Assembly (NCBI GenBank): GCA_964586235.1
Contig: CAZPIO010000003.1
Location: 57,345-121,344, forward strand
Length of the DNA: 64,000 nucleotides
Source of the DNA: JAUCQB01 sp964586235
GTDB lineage: Bacteria > Planctomycetota > Phycisphaerae > UBA1845 > PWPN01
Direction: 5' to 3'
Shown in pieces: positions 52,662-59,498 of the stretch. Within the stretch, counting starts at the first letter, position 1; each line of letters starts with the position of its first letter. The notes beneath the pieces were generated by a model. It was given only the letters and a program-made list of their open reading frames with translations. It was not told where the DNA came from and did no database searches. The translations under genes were made by a program, and so were the position numbers.

Positions 52662-54234
52662 GTCCATCCAATGGACGCTTCAACTGTGGCACGCGGGCCT
52701 GCTGGCCGTCGTGCTTGTCGGCTTCGGGGCCGCGTCGTACTTCGGCATCTCACGGGCTCGCTGGGAGCAGTTCGATTCGGAGTTGGGGCGATCCGTCCAG
52801 GTGCTGGCGGGGGGATTCCGGCCGCCGAGACTATCGGAGGCAGCGGCGAGTGAGCCGTCCGGGGATACCCATTCGGCGCTTCACGCGAGGGGGACAGCCC
52901 CCTTTTCGCAAACAGACGCGAAAAGGGGGCAGTCCCTCGAGCGGTGGCGGGACCTGCCGCCGCCGGAGTTCGAGGTCCCTGCCGCTCTGGTGCAGCGGTT
53001 CGTGGCCGAGCAGCCGGAACTGGATTACTACGTGATATGGGATTTCGCAGGCAACGTGCTGTGGTCTTCGAGCACCCGCGCGGCTGCTGATGTCCCCTAC
53101 CCCGGGACGCATCCGGACCGGTCTGTACGCCCGAGCGCACCCGGACCGGTCCAGATCCGGAAAAGAGGCGAATTCCGCGAGGCGTATGTGAACGGCCCGC
53201 TCTGGACGCGGGTCTTGATGGGCACGTCCACTCGTCCGACGCAGACTGAACTGCGGCATCTGGCGTTCCTGCTCACCGGGATCGGTGCTGGCGTGCTGAT
53301 TGTTGGTTTGGCGGGCGGGTGGCTGGTCTCGCTCCGCGCGGTGAGACCGATCCAAGCCATCACCGCGGTGGCACAGGAGATTTCCGCTTCGAATCTATCC
53401 CGCCGTATCCCTGCCGGCGAAGTTCAGAGTGAGCTTGGGAGTCTTGCGGCCGTTCTGAACGAGATGTTCGCGCGGTTGGACGCGGCCTTTCAGCAGCAGG
53501 TCCGCTTCACGGCTGATGCTTCCCACGAGCTTCGCACGCCACTGTCGGTCATTCACACCCACGTCCAACTCGCTCTCTCTCGCGACCGATCGGCGGAGGA
53601 GTACCGCAAGACGATTGAGACATGCCAGCGGGCATCGAGCCGGATGAAGGATCTCGTGGACTCGCTCCTGCTCCTGGCCGGCGCCGATGCCGGCCGGTTG
53701 ACGCTGAACCGGCAGCGTGCTGACCTGCGGGGGGTGGTGGAAAACTGCATCGCCATGGTCGCTCCCCTGGCGGAGGCCAGGGGCGTCATCATTGAGACTG
53801 ATTTGCACCCCGCAGAGCTGTCCGTTGACGTGTCTCGGATCACCCAGGTCACCACGAACCTGCTCACCAACGCGATTCGATACAACCACAAGGGGGGGCG
53901 TGCACAAGTCTTGCTGAATATGGACCGCACTGACGGCGTACTGACAATCAGCGATACGGGCGTTGGGATTCCTGTCGAGAGCCAACCGTACATTTTCGAG
54001 CGCTTCTACCGGGTCGACAAAGCCCGGAGCCGCGAGGAGGGCGGCAGCGGCCTGGGGCTGGCGATCTGCAAGACCATCGTCGAGGCGCACGGGGGTACGA
54101 TCACGTTTCGCAGCGAAGCCGGTCGGGGCACGACGTTTGTGGTCCGATTGCCTCTTGCCGGGAACCCGAACGAGGAAATCGGAGTGTCGAAGACCCGTCC
54201 GCCACCGCGGGCAGGCTCGTGGCGGGACGAATGA
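52654..54234 (+). CDS. Membrane sensor histidine kinase with repeat-derived segment in its sensor domain
   Basis: A 526-residue kinase starting at ATG 52654, overlapping the regulator gene by eight bases. Transmembrane helix 1 spans about residues 12-32, the periplasmic sensor about 33-210 and helix 2 about 211-235. HAMP follows (about 235-290, LRAVRPIQAITAVAQEISASNL), then HisKA with the phospho-acceptor His in FTADASHELRTPLS. The HATPase shows NLLTNAIRYN, ISDTGVGIP and GGSGLGLAI. Residues about 78-95 (ARGTAPFSQTDAKRGQSL) are encoded by an imperfect inverted repeat and look inserted in the sensor domain. It controls the response regulator; the stimulus is unknown, perhaps an envelope or drug stress handled by the exporter. 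Confidence 0.9.
   Translation: MFRSIQWTLQLWHAGLLAVVLVGFGAASYFGISRARWEQFDSELGRSVQVLAGGFRPPRLSEAAASEPSGDTHSALHARGTAPFSQTDAKRGQSLERWRDLPPPEFEVPAALVQRFVAEQPELDYYVIWDFAGNVLWSSSTRAAADVPYPGTHPDRSVRPSAPGPVQIRKRGEFREAYVNGPLWTRVLMGTSTRPTQTELRHLAFLLTGIGAGVLIVGLAGGWLVSLRAVRPIQAITAVAQEISASNLSRRIPAGEVQSELGSLAAVLNEMFARLDAAFQQQVRFTADASHELRTPLSVIHTHVQLALSRDRSAEEYRKTIETCQRASSRMKDLVDSLLLLAGADAGRLTLNRQRADLRGVVENCIAMVAPLAEARGVIIETDLHPAELSVDVSRITQVTTNLLTNAIRYNHKGGRAQVLLNMDRTDGVLTISDTGVGIPVESQPYIFERFYRVDKARSREEGGSGLGLAICKTIVEAHGGTITFRSEAGRGTTFVVRLPLAGNPNEEIGVSKTRPPPRAGSWRDE
52887..52938. repeat. Palindromic element inside the histidine-kinase coding sequence
   Basis: The left arm ends GCCCCCTTTTCGC (52909) and the right arm starts GCGAAAAGGGGGC (52918). 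The outer arms are GAGGGGGAC and GTCCCTC. The element translates in frame, with stop-free codons, into the kinase's periplasmic domain. No second copy lies in this window. Confidence 0.7.
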
Positions 54235-54402
54235 CCAGGGAGGATCGCCGTGCCGGCGTTGCCATTCGAGTCTCGATATTAGTCGTTTCTTATGCTCCGA
54301 CGATATCTTTGGGCCTGCCACCCCACACCGGGCGGTGGACACGTCTGGGCTGCAGAACGGCTCGTCCACGCATTCGCCTGCCCGAAGCCTCGAACCTGGA
54401 GA

Positions 54403-54431
54403 TTGATTCCACCCTGGGTTTGTGCTATGAT
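54403..54431 (+). promoter_or_regulatory. Promoter of the first HEPN gene pair, almost leaderless
   Basis: TTGATT (54403-54408), a 17-base spacer and TATGAT (54426-54431) give a strong sigma70-type match. The start of transcription would be about 54438, three bases before the ATG at 54441. No ribosome-binding site precedes that ATG. Confidence 0.6.
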
Positions 54432-54440
54432 TAATATGTT

Positions 54441-54863
54441 ATGAGTAAGCCGAGCACATCGACCACGATCGCTACGTATCCGGACCTCCTTGATCAGGTC
54501 CGCCAACTCGTGTGCCAGCATCGCGAATTGAAGCACGAGCCTCTGCGCTTGGCCGTGTATTTTGCTCCGCCGGGCCGCGCAAAGCGCGATATCTTCCTCT
54601 TCGAGGTCATTGATGGTTTCGGCAGCGATGCAGTGGACCCGGAGAGCAAGCTCTTTGAATTCGCATATGGCTCAACGCCAGGGCTGCCGCTGCCTCCGGG
54701 AACGAGTCTTCGCATGATTCTGACCAATCCGACCGAACTCGATGAGGCCGTCCGCCACGGATGGAAAGGCCTTGAGGCCCTGCGCTCCGCGCGGAAGGCG
54801 GGCAAGACGACCGTCATTTATGCGGATGCGAAGGGCAAGCGGCTCTGGGAAAAAATCAAATGA
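54441..54863 (+). CDS. Hypothetical protein encoded with a HEPN protein
   Basis: A 140-residue soluble protein with no family I recognise. The first half is helical (YPDLLDQVRQLVCQHREL), the middle has hydrophobic strands (PLRLAVYFAPPGRA, DIFLFEVIDGF) and the end is basic (SARKAGKTTVIYADAKGKRLWEKIK). No nucleotidyltransferase (GSxAR) motif is present, so it is not a classical MNT partner. Its last codons overlap the start of the HEPN gene by four bases (ATGA), so the two are translated together. By position it could be the antitoxin or regulator of that protein. Confidence 0.6.
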   Translation: MSKPSTSTTIATYPDLLDQVRQLVCQHRELKHEPLRLAVYFAPPGRAKRDIFLFEVIDGFGSDAVDPESKLFEFAYGSTPGLPLPPGTSLRMILTNPTELDEAVRHGWKGLEALRSARKAGKTTVIYADAKGKRLWEKIK

Positions 54864-55387
54864 CTCTCCCCCAAGCCTGGATGCGACAGGCGGAGTCAGA
54901 TTTCCGCACCGCCCATCGCGTTGACAATGACCAGGACTCTCGAACCCGGTGCCAAGCCATCTCCAAGTACCAGCAGTGCATCGAGAAGTCAGTCAAGAGC
55001 GTGCTGGACAGACTGTACGCGGCGGGCTTGGTACGCAACGGGTCGGATCGAAGCCACAAGGTGGCTCGTTACGTCTCGGTGCTCAAGCGCTTCCCGAAAA
55101 CGAAGAATAGCCGAGATCTCCTAGACCGACTGCGGCGACTCTTTACAGATCCCGTCGTTGAGCAGATCGGTCTGCTGGACTCGTTGGTTCCGGAATACCC
55201 GGTGCCCGGTGCTCTGGCGAAGCGAAATCACGAGTATCCCTTTCAGGACGCAACGGGAGGCTGGCACGCCCCGTGCGACAACGACGTATTCACCGCCGCC
55301 GAGATGAGGCGGATTCGACATTGCGCGGGTATGCTTGTCCGCGACCTGCGACGGGTCCTGGATGCGCTGGATCTGCTGTATCCATAG
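54860..55387 (+). CDS. HEPN-domain protein
   Basis: A 175-residue helical protein. The N-terminus resembles HEPN: MRQAESDFRTAHRVDNDQD and SKYQQCIEKSVKSVLDRL, where QQ-x2-EK in helix 2 is typical. RNGSDRSH fits the R-x(4-6)-H RNase motif of toxic HEPN proteins. The ATG overlaps the previous gene by four bases. Such proteins often work in toxin-antitoxin or defence modules as RNases. Here the partner is not a known antitoxin, so the module type is new or very diverged. RNase activity is inference. Confidence 0.7.
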   Translation: MTLPQAWMRQAESDFRTAHRVDNDQDSRTRCQAISKYQQCIEKSVKSVLDRLYAAGLVRNGSDRSHKVARYVSVLKRFPKTKNSRDLLDRLRRLFTDPVVEQIGLLDSLVPEYPVPGALAKRNHEYPFQDATGGWHAPCDNDVFTAAEMRRIRHCAGMLVRDLRRVLDALDLLYP

Positions 55388-55572
55388 ATTCCTGACCGTC
55401 TGGACCGGTCGTGGAACTCGACGGTGGTGATTGCGTCACGTGAGCCATCGAGAATGCCACGCCATCTCTCCGTGCCCGTCTCCCCCTACCCCCGTCCTCG
55501 CGTCGGGGCTCTAACCGAACCAACGGGCTGAGAGAGGCGATTCTGGCCAACCGGCACGTTGACCGGCAAAGC

Positions 55573-55800
55573 TCAGGACTCCTCGATGTTGAACGCCGGG
55601 TCCAGGGCGATGGCGTTCGACAATTCGGGATCGATCTGGATATTCAGCGGCTGGAGAGACCGGGGCGCCGAAGTGGCGGCGCGCGCCTCCTCGACCGGCT
55701 CGATGCTAACCTTCAGCCGTGTCCCTGACGGAAATGGCAACGAAAAGGGCTCATCTGGGACAATTGCCTTACCATCGAAGTGGGCATGTAGAGTCACCAT
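55573..55800 (-). CDS. Small DUF104-like antitoxin-type protein, orphan
   Basis: A 75-residue protein starting MVTLHAHFDGKAIVPDEPF. The pattern xxxFDGKxIVPDEPxxLPxGTxLxVxIE is that of DUF104/AF2212-like antitoxins, and the end DPELSNAIALDPAFNIEES is common to planctomycete copies. The ATG at 55800 lacks a good ribosome-binding site; a much longer upstream frame (to 56067) crosses repeat DNA and is not used. A PIN-domain or other toxin would be expected downstream, on the minus strand below 55573, but none is seen. It is probably an orphan or its partner has been lost. Confidence 0.6.
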   Translation of the reverse strand: MVTLHAHFDGKAIVPDEPFSLPFPSGTRLKVSIEPVEEARAATSAPRSLQPLNIQIDPELSNAIALDPAFNIEES

Positions 55801-55988
55801 ATCATTACGATAGGTGACGCCAACGGTCGATGCAAGGGTCCCGCCTTGCCAGCCTCCCGGGATAATACTCTCAACAAGCGGCCAGCACTTGCAGGCGACC
55901 GCCCAACCCGCAGCCATCGCGAACGGCTCCGCTGCCAGCCCAAGCAGCCACAGAGGCGTCATGGCTCCGTCGGGGTTTCCCCGCTGCG

Positions 55989-56062
55989 AGGCCAGCCGCC
56001 GCGCGCCATGCGCGCCCCTCCGCGCCCGCGTGTCTCCGTGTCCTTGTTTGCGTCTCCGCCTT
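55989..56062. repeat. Cluster of CGCGTGTCTCCGTGTC-type repeats upstream of macA
   Basis: On the minus strand it reads as GGAGACGCAAACAAGGACAC, then GGAGACACGCGGGCGCGGAG. The same GGAGACACGGAGAGG words recur inside the macA coding sequence at 57297-57420. A related but degenerate stretch lies near 55455-55500. No gene is supported across it. Confidence 0.55.
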
Positions 56063-56127
56063 ACCACCCCCGTCCTGGACCCCGAACTCTGCCTTTGTCC
56101 CGTCCCTTGCTGTCAGGGCGAGAGCAC

Positions 56128-56159
56128 CTTCATCTTGCCTTAAGGTTCGCAGCTATAGA
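56128..56159 (+). promoter_or_regulatory. CTTAAGGTT box and -10 before macA
   Basis: CTTCATCTTGC (56128-56138) and CTTAAGGTT (56139-56147) form the direct repeat. Six bases later TATAGA (56154-56159) is the -10. Transcription would start near 56166. A 14-codon frame (MNVDPSAVGIGMGS) begins there at 56167 and ends at 56211, before macA. Confidence 0.65.
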
Positions 56160-56227
56160 ATCCGGTATGAACGTCGATCCGAGCGCGGTTGGGATCGGCA
56201 TGGGGAGCTGAGAATGCGGGGCTTGCC

Positions 56228-57676
56228 ATGAAGAAGGTATTGATACTCATCGTACTCGCGGGTCTGGTCGTGGGCGGCGGCGCGGTTTACTGGCGTCGTG
56301 AGGGCGCGCCTGCCGTCGTTCTTCGCACGGAGCAGGTCGAACGGGGGGACATGGTCGTCTCCATCAGCGCGACCGGCACGGTCGAACCGGAAGAGGTCAT
56401 CGACGTCGGCGCGCAGGTCGCCGGCCTGATCCTGTCGTTCGGCACCGACGCCAACGGCAATACGGTGGACTACGGCTCGCCGGTCGAGGCAAACACAGTG
56501 CTGGCCAGGATCGATGATGCCCTCTACACCTCCGAGGTGACGCAAGCCAAGGCACAGGTCTTGACCGCGAAGGGCGGGCTGAAGCGGGCCGAGGCGGACG
56601 TGGAGCAGGCGAAGGCCAAGCTGTACCAGGCCGAGCGGAACTGGGAACGGGCCCAGCAACTGGGATCATCTTCGGCGCTGGCGGCCACGGACTACGACAA
56701 CTACAAAGCGGCTTACGACTCGGCGAAGGCGACCGTGCTGATCTGCGAAGCGGCGATCATCGAGGCCAGCGGCAACCTTGCCCAGGCCGAGAGCATGCTC
56801 GAGCGGGCGGTGCGCAATCTGGGCTACACGACCATCACGTCGCCGGTAAAGGGGGTCATCATTGACCGACGCGTGAACATCGGTCAGACGGTGGTTGCGA
56901 GCCTGAACGCGCCCAGCCTTTTCCTGATCGCCAAGGATCTCACGCGCATTCAGGTATGGGTGGCCGTGAACGAGGCGGACATCGGTCGGCTGCGCCCCGG
57001 CCAGCCCGTGACGTTCACGGTAGATGCGTTCCCGGGGGAGTCTTTCAAGGGAGAGGTGGGCAAGATCCGCCTGAACGCCTCGATGACCCAGAACGTGGTC
57101 ACGTACACGGTGGAGGTCGTGGCCGACAACCCCAACGGACGACTGCTCCCGTATCTCACCGCGAACGTCAAATTCGAGTTGGATCGCCATGACGATGTGC
57201 TGATGGTTCCCGCCGCCGCGCTACGATGGACGCCGACCGCGGAGCGGATGGTGCCGGAAGCTCGCCGGGCCTTCGAGGGTCAATCGGCGGCCGTACCGCA
57301 GAAGGCCCACGCAAGCGGAGCGGCGGAGACGGAGGGAGACACGGAGAGGCCCGCCACGCTCGCCACGGCGACCAGGACGGATGAACTCGGACGCGGAGAT
57401 GCGGAGAGACAGGAGCAAGGTGTAGTCTGGGTGCCGCAGGGGCAGTATGTGCGGCCCATCTTCGTCCGAGTCGGGCTGAGCGACGACATCATGACAGAGG
57501 TTGAAGGGGAGGACCTGGCGGAAGGAATGAAAGTGGTGACGGGGCAGGAGGAGGGCGAATCGCAGTCGGCCGGCAGCGCGGGTCAGGGGCAGGGCGGAAG
57601 CGACTCCGGCGGCACCAATCCGTTCCTGCCCAAGATTCCTCGCAGGGGAAAGGGTGGACCGCCGCCGCCCATGTAG
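56228..57676 (+). CDS. macA: MacA-type membrane-fusion protein of an ABC exporter, with repeat-derived insert
   Basis: A 482-residue periplasmic adaptor. The ATG at 56228 (MKKVLILIVLAGLVVGGGAV) begins a signal anchor. Family features are the lipoyl-like VSISATGTVEPEEVIDVGAQVAG, a helical hairpin with AEADVEQAKAKLYQAERNWERAQQL, SPVKGVIIDRRVNIGQTV, and the beta-barrel QVWVAVNEADIGRLRPGQPV. Residues about 357-398 (HASGAAETEGDTERP ... RGDAERQEQG) are low-complexity and derive from GGAGACACGGAGAGG repeat DNA. The last 20 residues are Gly/Pro-rich. It links the inner-membrane permease to the TolC-type protein at 60939 and is transcribed from a CTTAAGGTT-box promoter. Confidence 0.9.
   Translation: MKKVLILIVLAGLVVGGGAVYWRREGAPAVVLRTEQVERGDMVVSISATGTVEPEEVIDVGAQVAGLILSFGTDANGNTVDYGSPVEANTVLARIDDALYTSEVTQAKAQVLTAKGGLKRAEADVEQAKAKLYQAERNWERAQQLGSSSALAATDYDNYKAAYDSAKATVLICEAAIIEASGNLAQAESMLERAVRNLGYTTITSPVKGVIIDRRVNIGQTVVASLNAPSLFLIAKDLTRIQVWVAVNEADIGRLRPGQPVTFTVDAFPGESFKGEVGKIRLNASMTQNVVTYTVEVVADNPNGRLLPYLTANVKFELDRHDDVLMVPAAALRWTPTAERMVPEARRAFEGQSAAVPQKAHASGAAETEGDTERPATLATATRTDELGRGDAERQEQGVVWVPQGQYVRPIFVRVGLSDDIMTEVEGEDLAEGMKVVTGQEEGESQSAGSAGQGQGGSDSGGTNPFLPKIPRRGKGGPPPPM
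57297..57420. repeat. GGAGACACGGAGAGG-type repeat DNA inside macA
   Basis: Words such as GGAGACGGAGGGAGACACGG and ACGCGGAGATGCGGAGAG occupy about 40 codons near the end of macA. The same words are found outside genes at 55989-56062. The coding frame is kept. Confidence 0.6.
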
Positions 57677-57687
57677 AGACAGTCGCT

Positions 57688-57839
57688 GGTGCGAGAATCC
57701 CTCCTCGCACCTTCGACCCATGCGAATCCTTTCGCACGGCCGACCACGGGGTCGGAATATCGGGGGCCGAGAAGGGATTCTCGGCTCAGCGGGGCAGGGA
57801 TTCTCGGCCCAGCAGGGCAGGGATTCTGGGCCGAGCAGA
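57688..57839. repeat. Hairpins and three 23-bp GGGATTCTCGGC repeats before the exporter ATPase
   Basis: GGTGCGAG-N8-CTCGCACC (57688-57711) is a relative of the hairpin at 20167. TGCGAA-TCCT-TTCGCA is at 57721-57736. Three 23-bp units starting GGGATTCTCGG or GGGATTCTGGG begin at 57774, 57797 and 57820. They fill the 177-bp gap between macA and the ATPase gene. Confidence 0.85.
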
Positions 57840-57853
57840 TGTGAGTGTGAGCC

Positions 57854-58603
57854 ATGGCAATGATCCGACTTCAGGATATCTGCAAGACGTACCACATCGG
57901 CGAGATCAGCGTGCCGGTGTTGAAGAACGTGTCGCTGAGTGTCGAGCGGGGCGAGTTAGTCGCCCTGATGGGCGCGTCCGGATCGGGCAAGAGCACGTTG
58001 ATGAACATTCTGGGCTGCCTGGACCGGCCGAGTTCCGGCCGATACTGGCTGGACGGCAAAGACGTTTCGGAGCTGTCGGTTGTGCAGCGGGCGATCGAGA
58101 GGAGCCGGAAGATTGGTTTCGTGTTTCAGAACTTCAACCTGCTGCCGCGCACGAGCGCCCTGGATAACGTAGCCATGCCGTTGTCGTACACGGCCGAGCA
58201 CCTGTCGGAGCGCGAGGCCCGGCGTCGCGCCCGGGAGATGCTCTGCCGATTCGGTCTCGAGGACCGGCTGCATCACGAACCGTCGCAGTTGTCGGGCGGT
58301 CAGCAACAGAGAGTGGCCATCGCCCGGGCCCTGGTCAACCGTCCCTCGCTGCTGTTTGCCGACGAGCCGACGGGAAACCTCGATTCGCGAACGAGCGTGG
58401 ATGTGCTTCAAAGCCTGCAGCAGCTCAATAAGGAGGACGACCTGACCATCATGCTGGTAACACACGACGCCAGCGTGGCCAGGTTCGCCCGGCGGGTGAT
58501 CCATATCCGCGACGGCACGATCTCAAACGGTTCTTTTGCCGGTGATGGCGACACAGAGATGGCTTCAACATCACATTATGTCGAGGAAGGAGCCCACATA
58601 TGA
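57854..58603 (+). CDS. macB: ABC-exporter ATPase (MacB/LolD type)
   Basis: A 249-residue ATPase corresponding to the N-terminal half of E. coli MacB, here a separate protein. Walker A is GASGSGKST, the Q-loop lies in FVFQNFNLLP, the signature is LSGGQQQR and Walker B is LLFADEPTGNLDS. The start may be ATG 57854 or 57860. The C-terminus ends SHYVEEGAHI. At its stop a GGAAGGAG site and an overlapping ATGA (58600-58603) are the usual arrangement for a coupled permease gene, but none follows there. The permease now starts at 59499, beyond a minus-strand HEPN pair. Confidence 0.92.
   Translation: MAMIRLQDICKTYHIGEISVPVLKNVSLSVERGELVALMGASGSGKSTLMNILGCLDRPSSGRYWLDGKDVSELSVVQRAIERSRKIGFVFQNFNLLPRTSALDNVAMPLSYTAEHLSEREARRRAREMLCRFGLEDRLHHEPSQLSGGQQQRVAIARALVNRPSLLFADEPTGNLDSRTSVDVLQSLQQLNKEDDLTIMLVTHDASVARFARRVIHIRDGTISNGSFAGDGDTEMASTSHYVEEGAHI
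58589..58603 (+). promoter_or_regulatory. Apparent relic start site for a permease gene (GGAAGGAG...ATGA)
   Basis: GGAAGGAG lies eight bases before an ATG at 58600 that overlaps the ATPase stop codon. The frame it opens (65 codons) does not resemble any permease and runs antisense to the HEPN partner gene. I read it as the old start of the exporter permease before insertion of the HEPN cassette. This is inference. Confidence 0.4.
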
Positions 58604-58664
58604 GGGTTTCGCTGCCCCACTCCGCGAGCTACTGGATGGCCTCGACCAGCCGCTCCCGGGCCGG

Positions 58665-58916
58665 TCAGTCCTCCAGCGCCGGCACCAGGAGCACATTATC
58701 ATCGCCCTGCAGTCGGAGTTCGCGCTCGATGTGCGACATCAGGCGGGCGTGTTCTGACGCTCGGACGCCCGGACGCGTTGGCACGACGACGATGTAGAGC
58801 CACTCGTCTTCAAGCCGCTCCTCGGCCACCTTCAGATATACGCCGTCGCGCTCGGCGTCCACGAGTCGCTTTCGTACCTTGTCGACGATCTCCTGCACTT
58901 GCTGGGTTGTGGGCAT
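58665..58916 (-). CDS. Small hypothetical partner of the second HEPN protein
   Basis: An 83-residue protein starting MPTTQQVQEIVDKVRKRLVD. An N-terminal helix is followed by strands (YLKVAEERLEDEWLYIVVVP) and a second helix with MSHIERELRLQ. No nucleotidyltransferase or DNA-binding motif is seen. It starts 17 bp after the HEPN gene on the same strand, so it is co-transcribed with it. Together they resemble the pair at 54441-55387 only in having a HEPN gene and a small non-MNT partner; the sequences do not match. Confidence 0.65.
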   Translation of the reverse strand: MPTTQQVQEIVDKVRKRLVDAERDGVYLKVAEERLEDEWLYIVVVPTRPGVRASEHARLMSHIERELRLQGDDNVLLVPALED

Positions 58917-58933
58917 GACTGGAATCTCCCGTT

Positions 58934-59308
58934 TCAGAACGACTCGAAGACCGTCTTCATGATGGAGAGCGCTTCACGGGCGTCGGTTCCTTCGACTCGC
59001 ACCGACGGCTTGTAGTCCGCGTCGACCCTGAGCGTATAGAGTCGTCCGAGGAGTTCCGACAGCTTGACCCGCTTTCCCAAGTCCATGTTAGGCATTCTCG
59101 ACTCAATCAACGGCCGGATCCTGGCGTGGCTGGGCCCCTCACGGCTCGGCGGCATGGTCAGCCCTGCCGTTACGACCAACTCGTGCGTCACCTTTGAGTA
59201 TGCGGCGTAGTAAGCGCGCGACACACACGATCGGAAATGCTCCTCCGTCACGAGACGGCTGGCCGCCTTTCGCGCGTCTCTCGCCAGTTCAAGCCACGTC
59301 TGCAACAT
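58934..59308 (-). CDS. HEPN-domain protein
   Basis: A 124-residue helical protein with the HEPN signature FRSCVSRAYYAAYSKVTHEL (SRxYYA). SREGPSH fits the R-x(4-6)-H RNase motif. The start is the ATG at 59308, or the GTG just before it at 59311. A -10 at 59317-59322 puts the transcript start at or next to this codon, so the gene may be leaderless. It lies on the opposite strand between the exporter ATPase and permease genes. A toxin or defence role is possible; it is not established. Confidence 0.75.
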   Translation of the reverse strand: MLQTWLELARDARKAASRLVTEEHFRSCVSRAYYAAYSKVTHELVVTAGLTMPPSREGPSHARIRPLIESRMPNMDLGKRVKLSELLGRLYTLRVDADYKPSVRVEGTDAREALSIMKTVFESF

Positions 59309-59316
59309 CACTGTAG

Positions 59317-59345
59317 ATTATAGCGGCACCCAGAAGCCGCCGCAA
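59317..59345 (-). promoter_or_regulatory. Promoter of the minus-strand HEPN pair
   Basis: On the minus strand TTGCGG (59345-59340), 17 bases and a perfect TATAAT (59322-59317). The predicted start (about 59310) lies between the GTG at 59311 and the ATG at 59308. No ribosome-binding site precedes either codon. Confidence 0.55.
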
Positions 59346-59457
59346 ATGCACGCGAGGGTGGCTCAATCTCCCTGCACATTCGCCCGGCCAGTTGGCGGTT
59401 GACTTCCGCCGGGAACGTGCCCGTCGGCGGGTGCACGACCGGCCCGTCGGCCCGCGC

Positions 59458-59489
59458 CTTCATCTTGCCTTAAGGTTTACGTTTATAGC
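59458..59489 (+). promoter_or_regulatory. CTTAAGGTT box and -10 before the exporter permease
   Basis: CTTCATCTTGC (59458-59468) and CTTAAGGTT (59469-59477) are identical to the box before macA. TATAGC (59484-59489) follows at the same distance. Transcription would start near 59496, three bases before the ATG at 59499. Confidence 0.65.
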
Positions 59490-59498
59490 ATGGCGCCT

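Noticed and set aside
55801..56067. An N-terminal extension of the DUF104-like protein
   Set aside because: The extension crosses repeat DNA (CGCGTGTCTCCG words) and encodes a segment unlike the family; the compact 75-residue version matches the family length.
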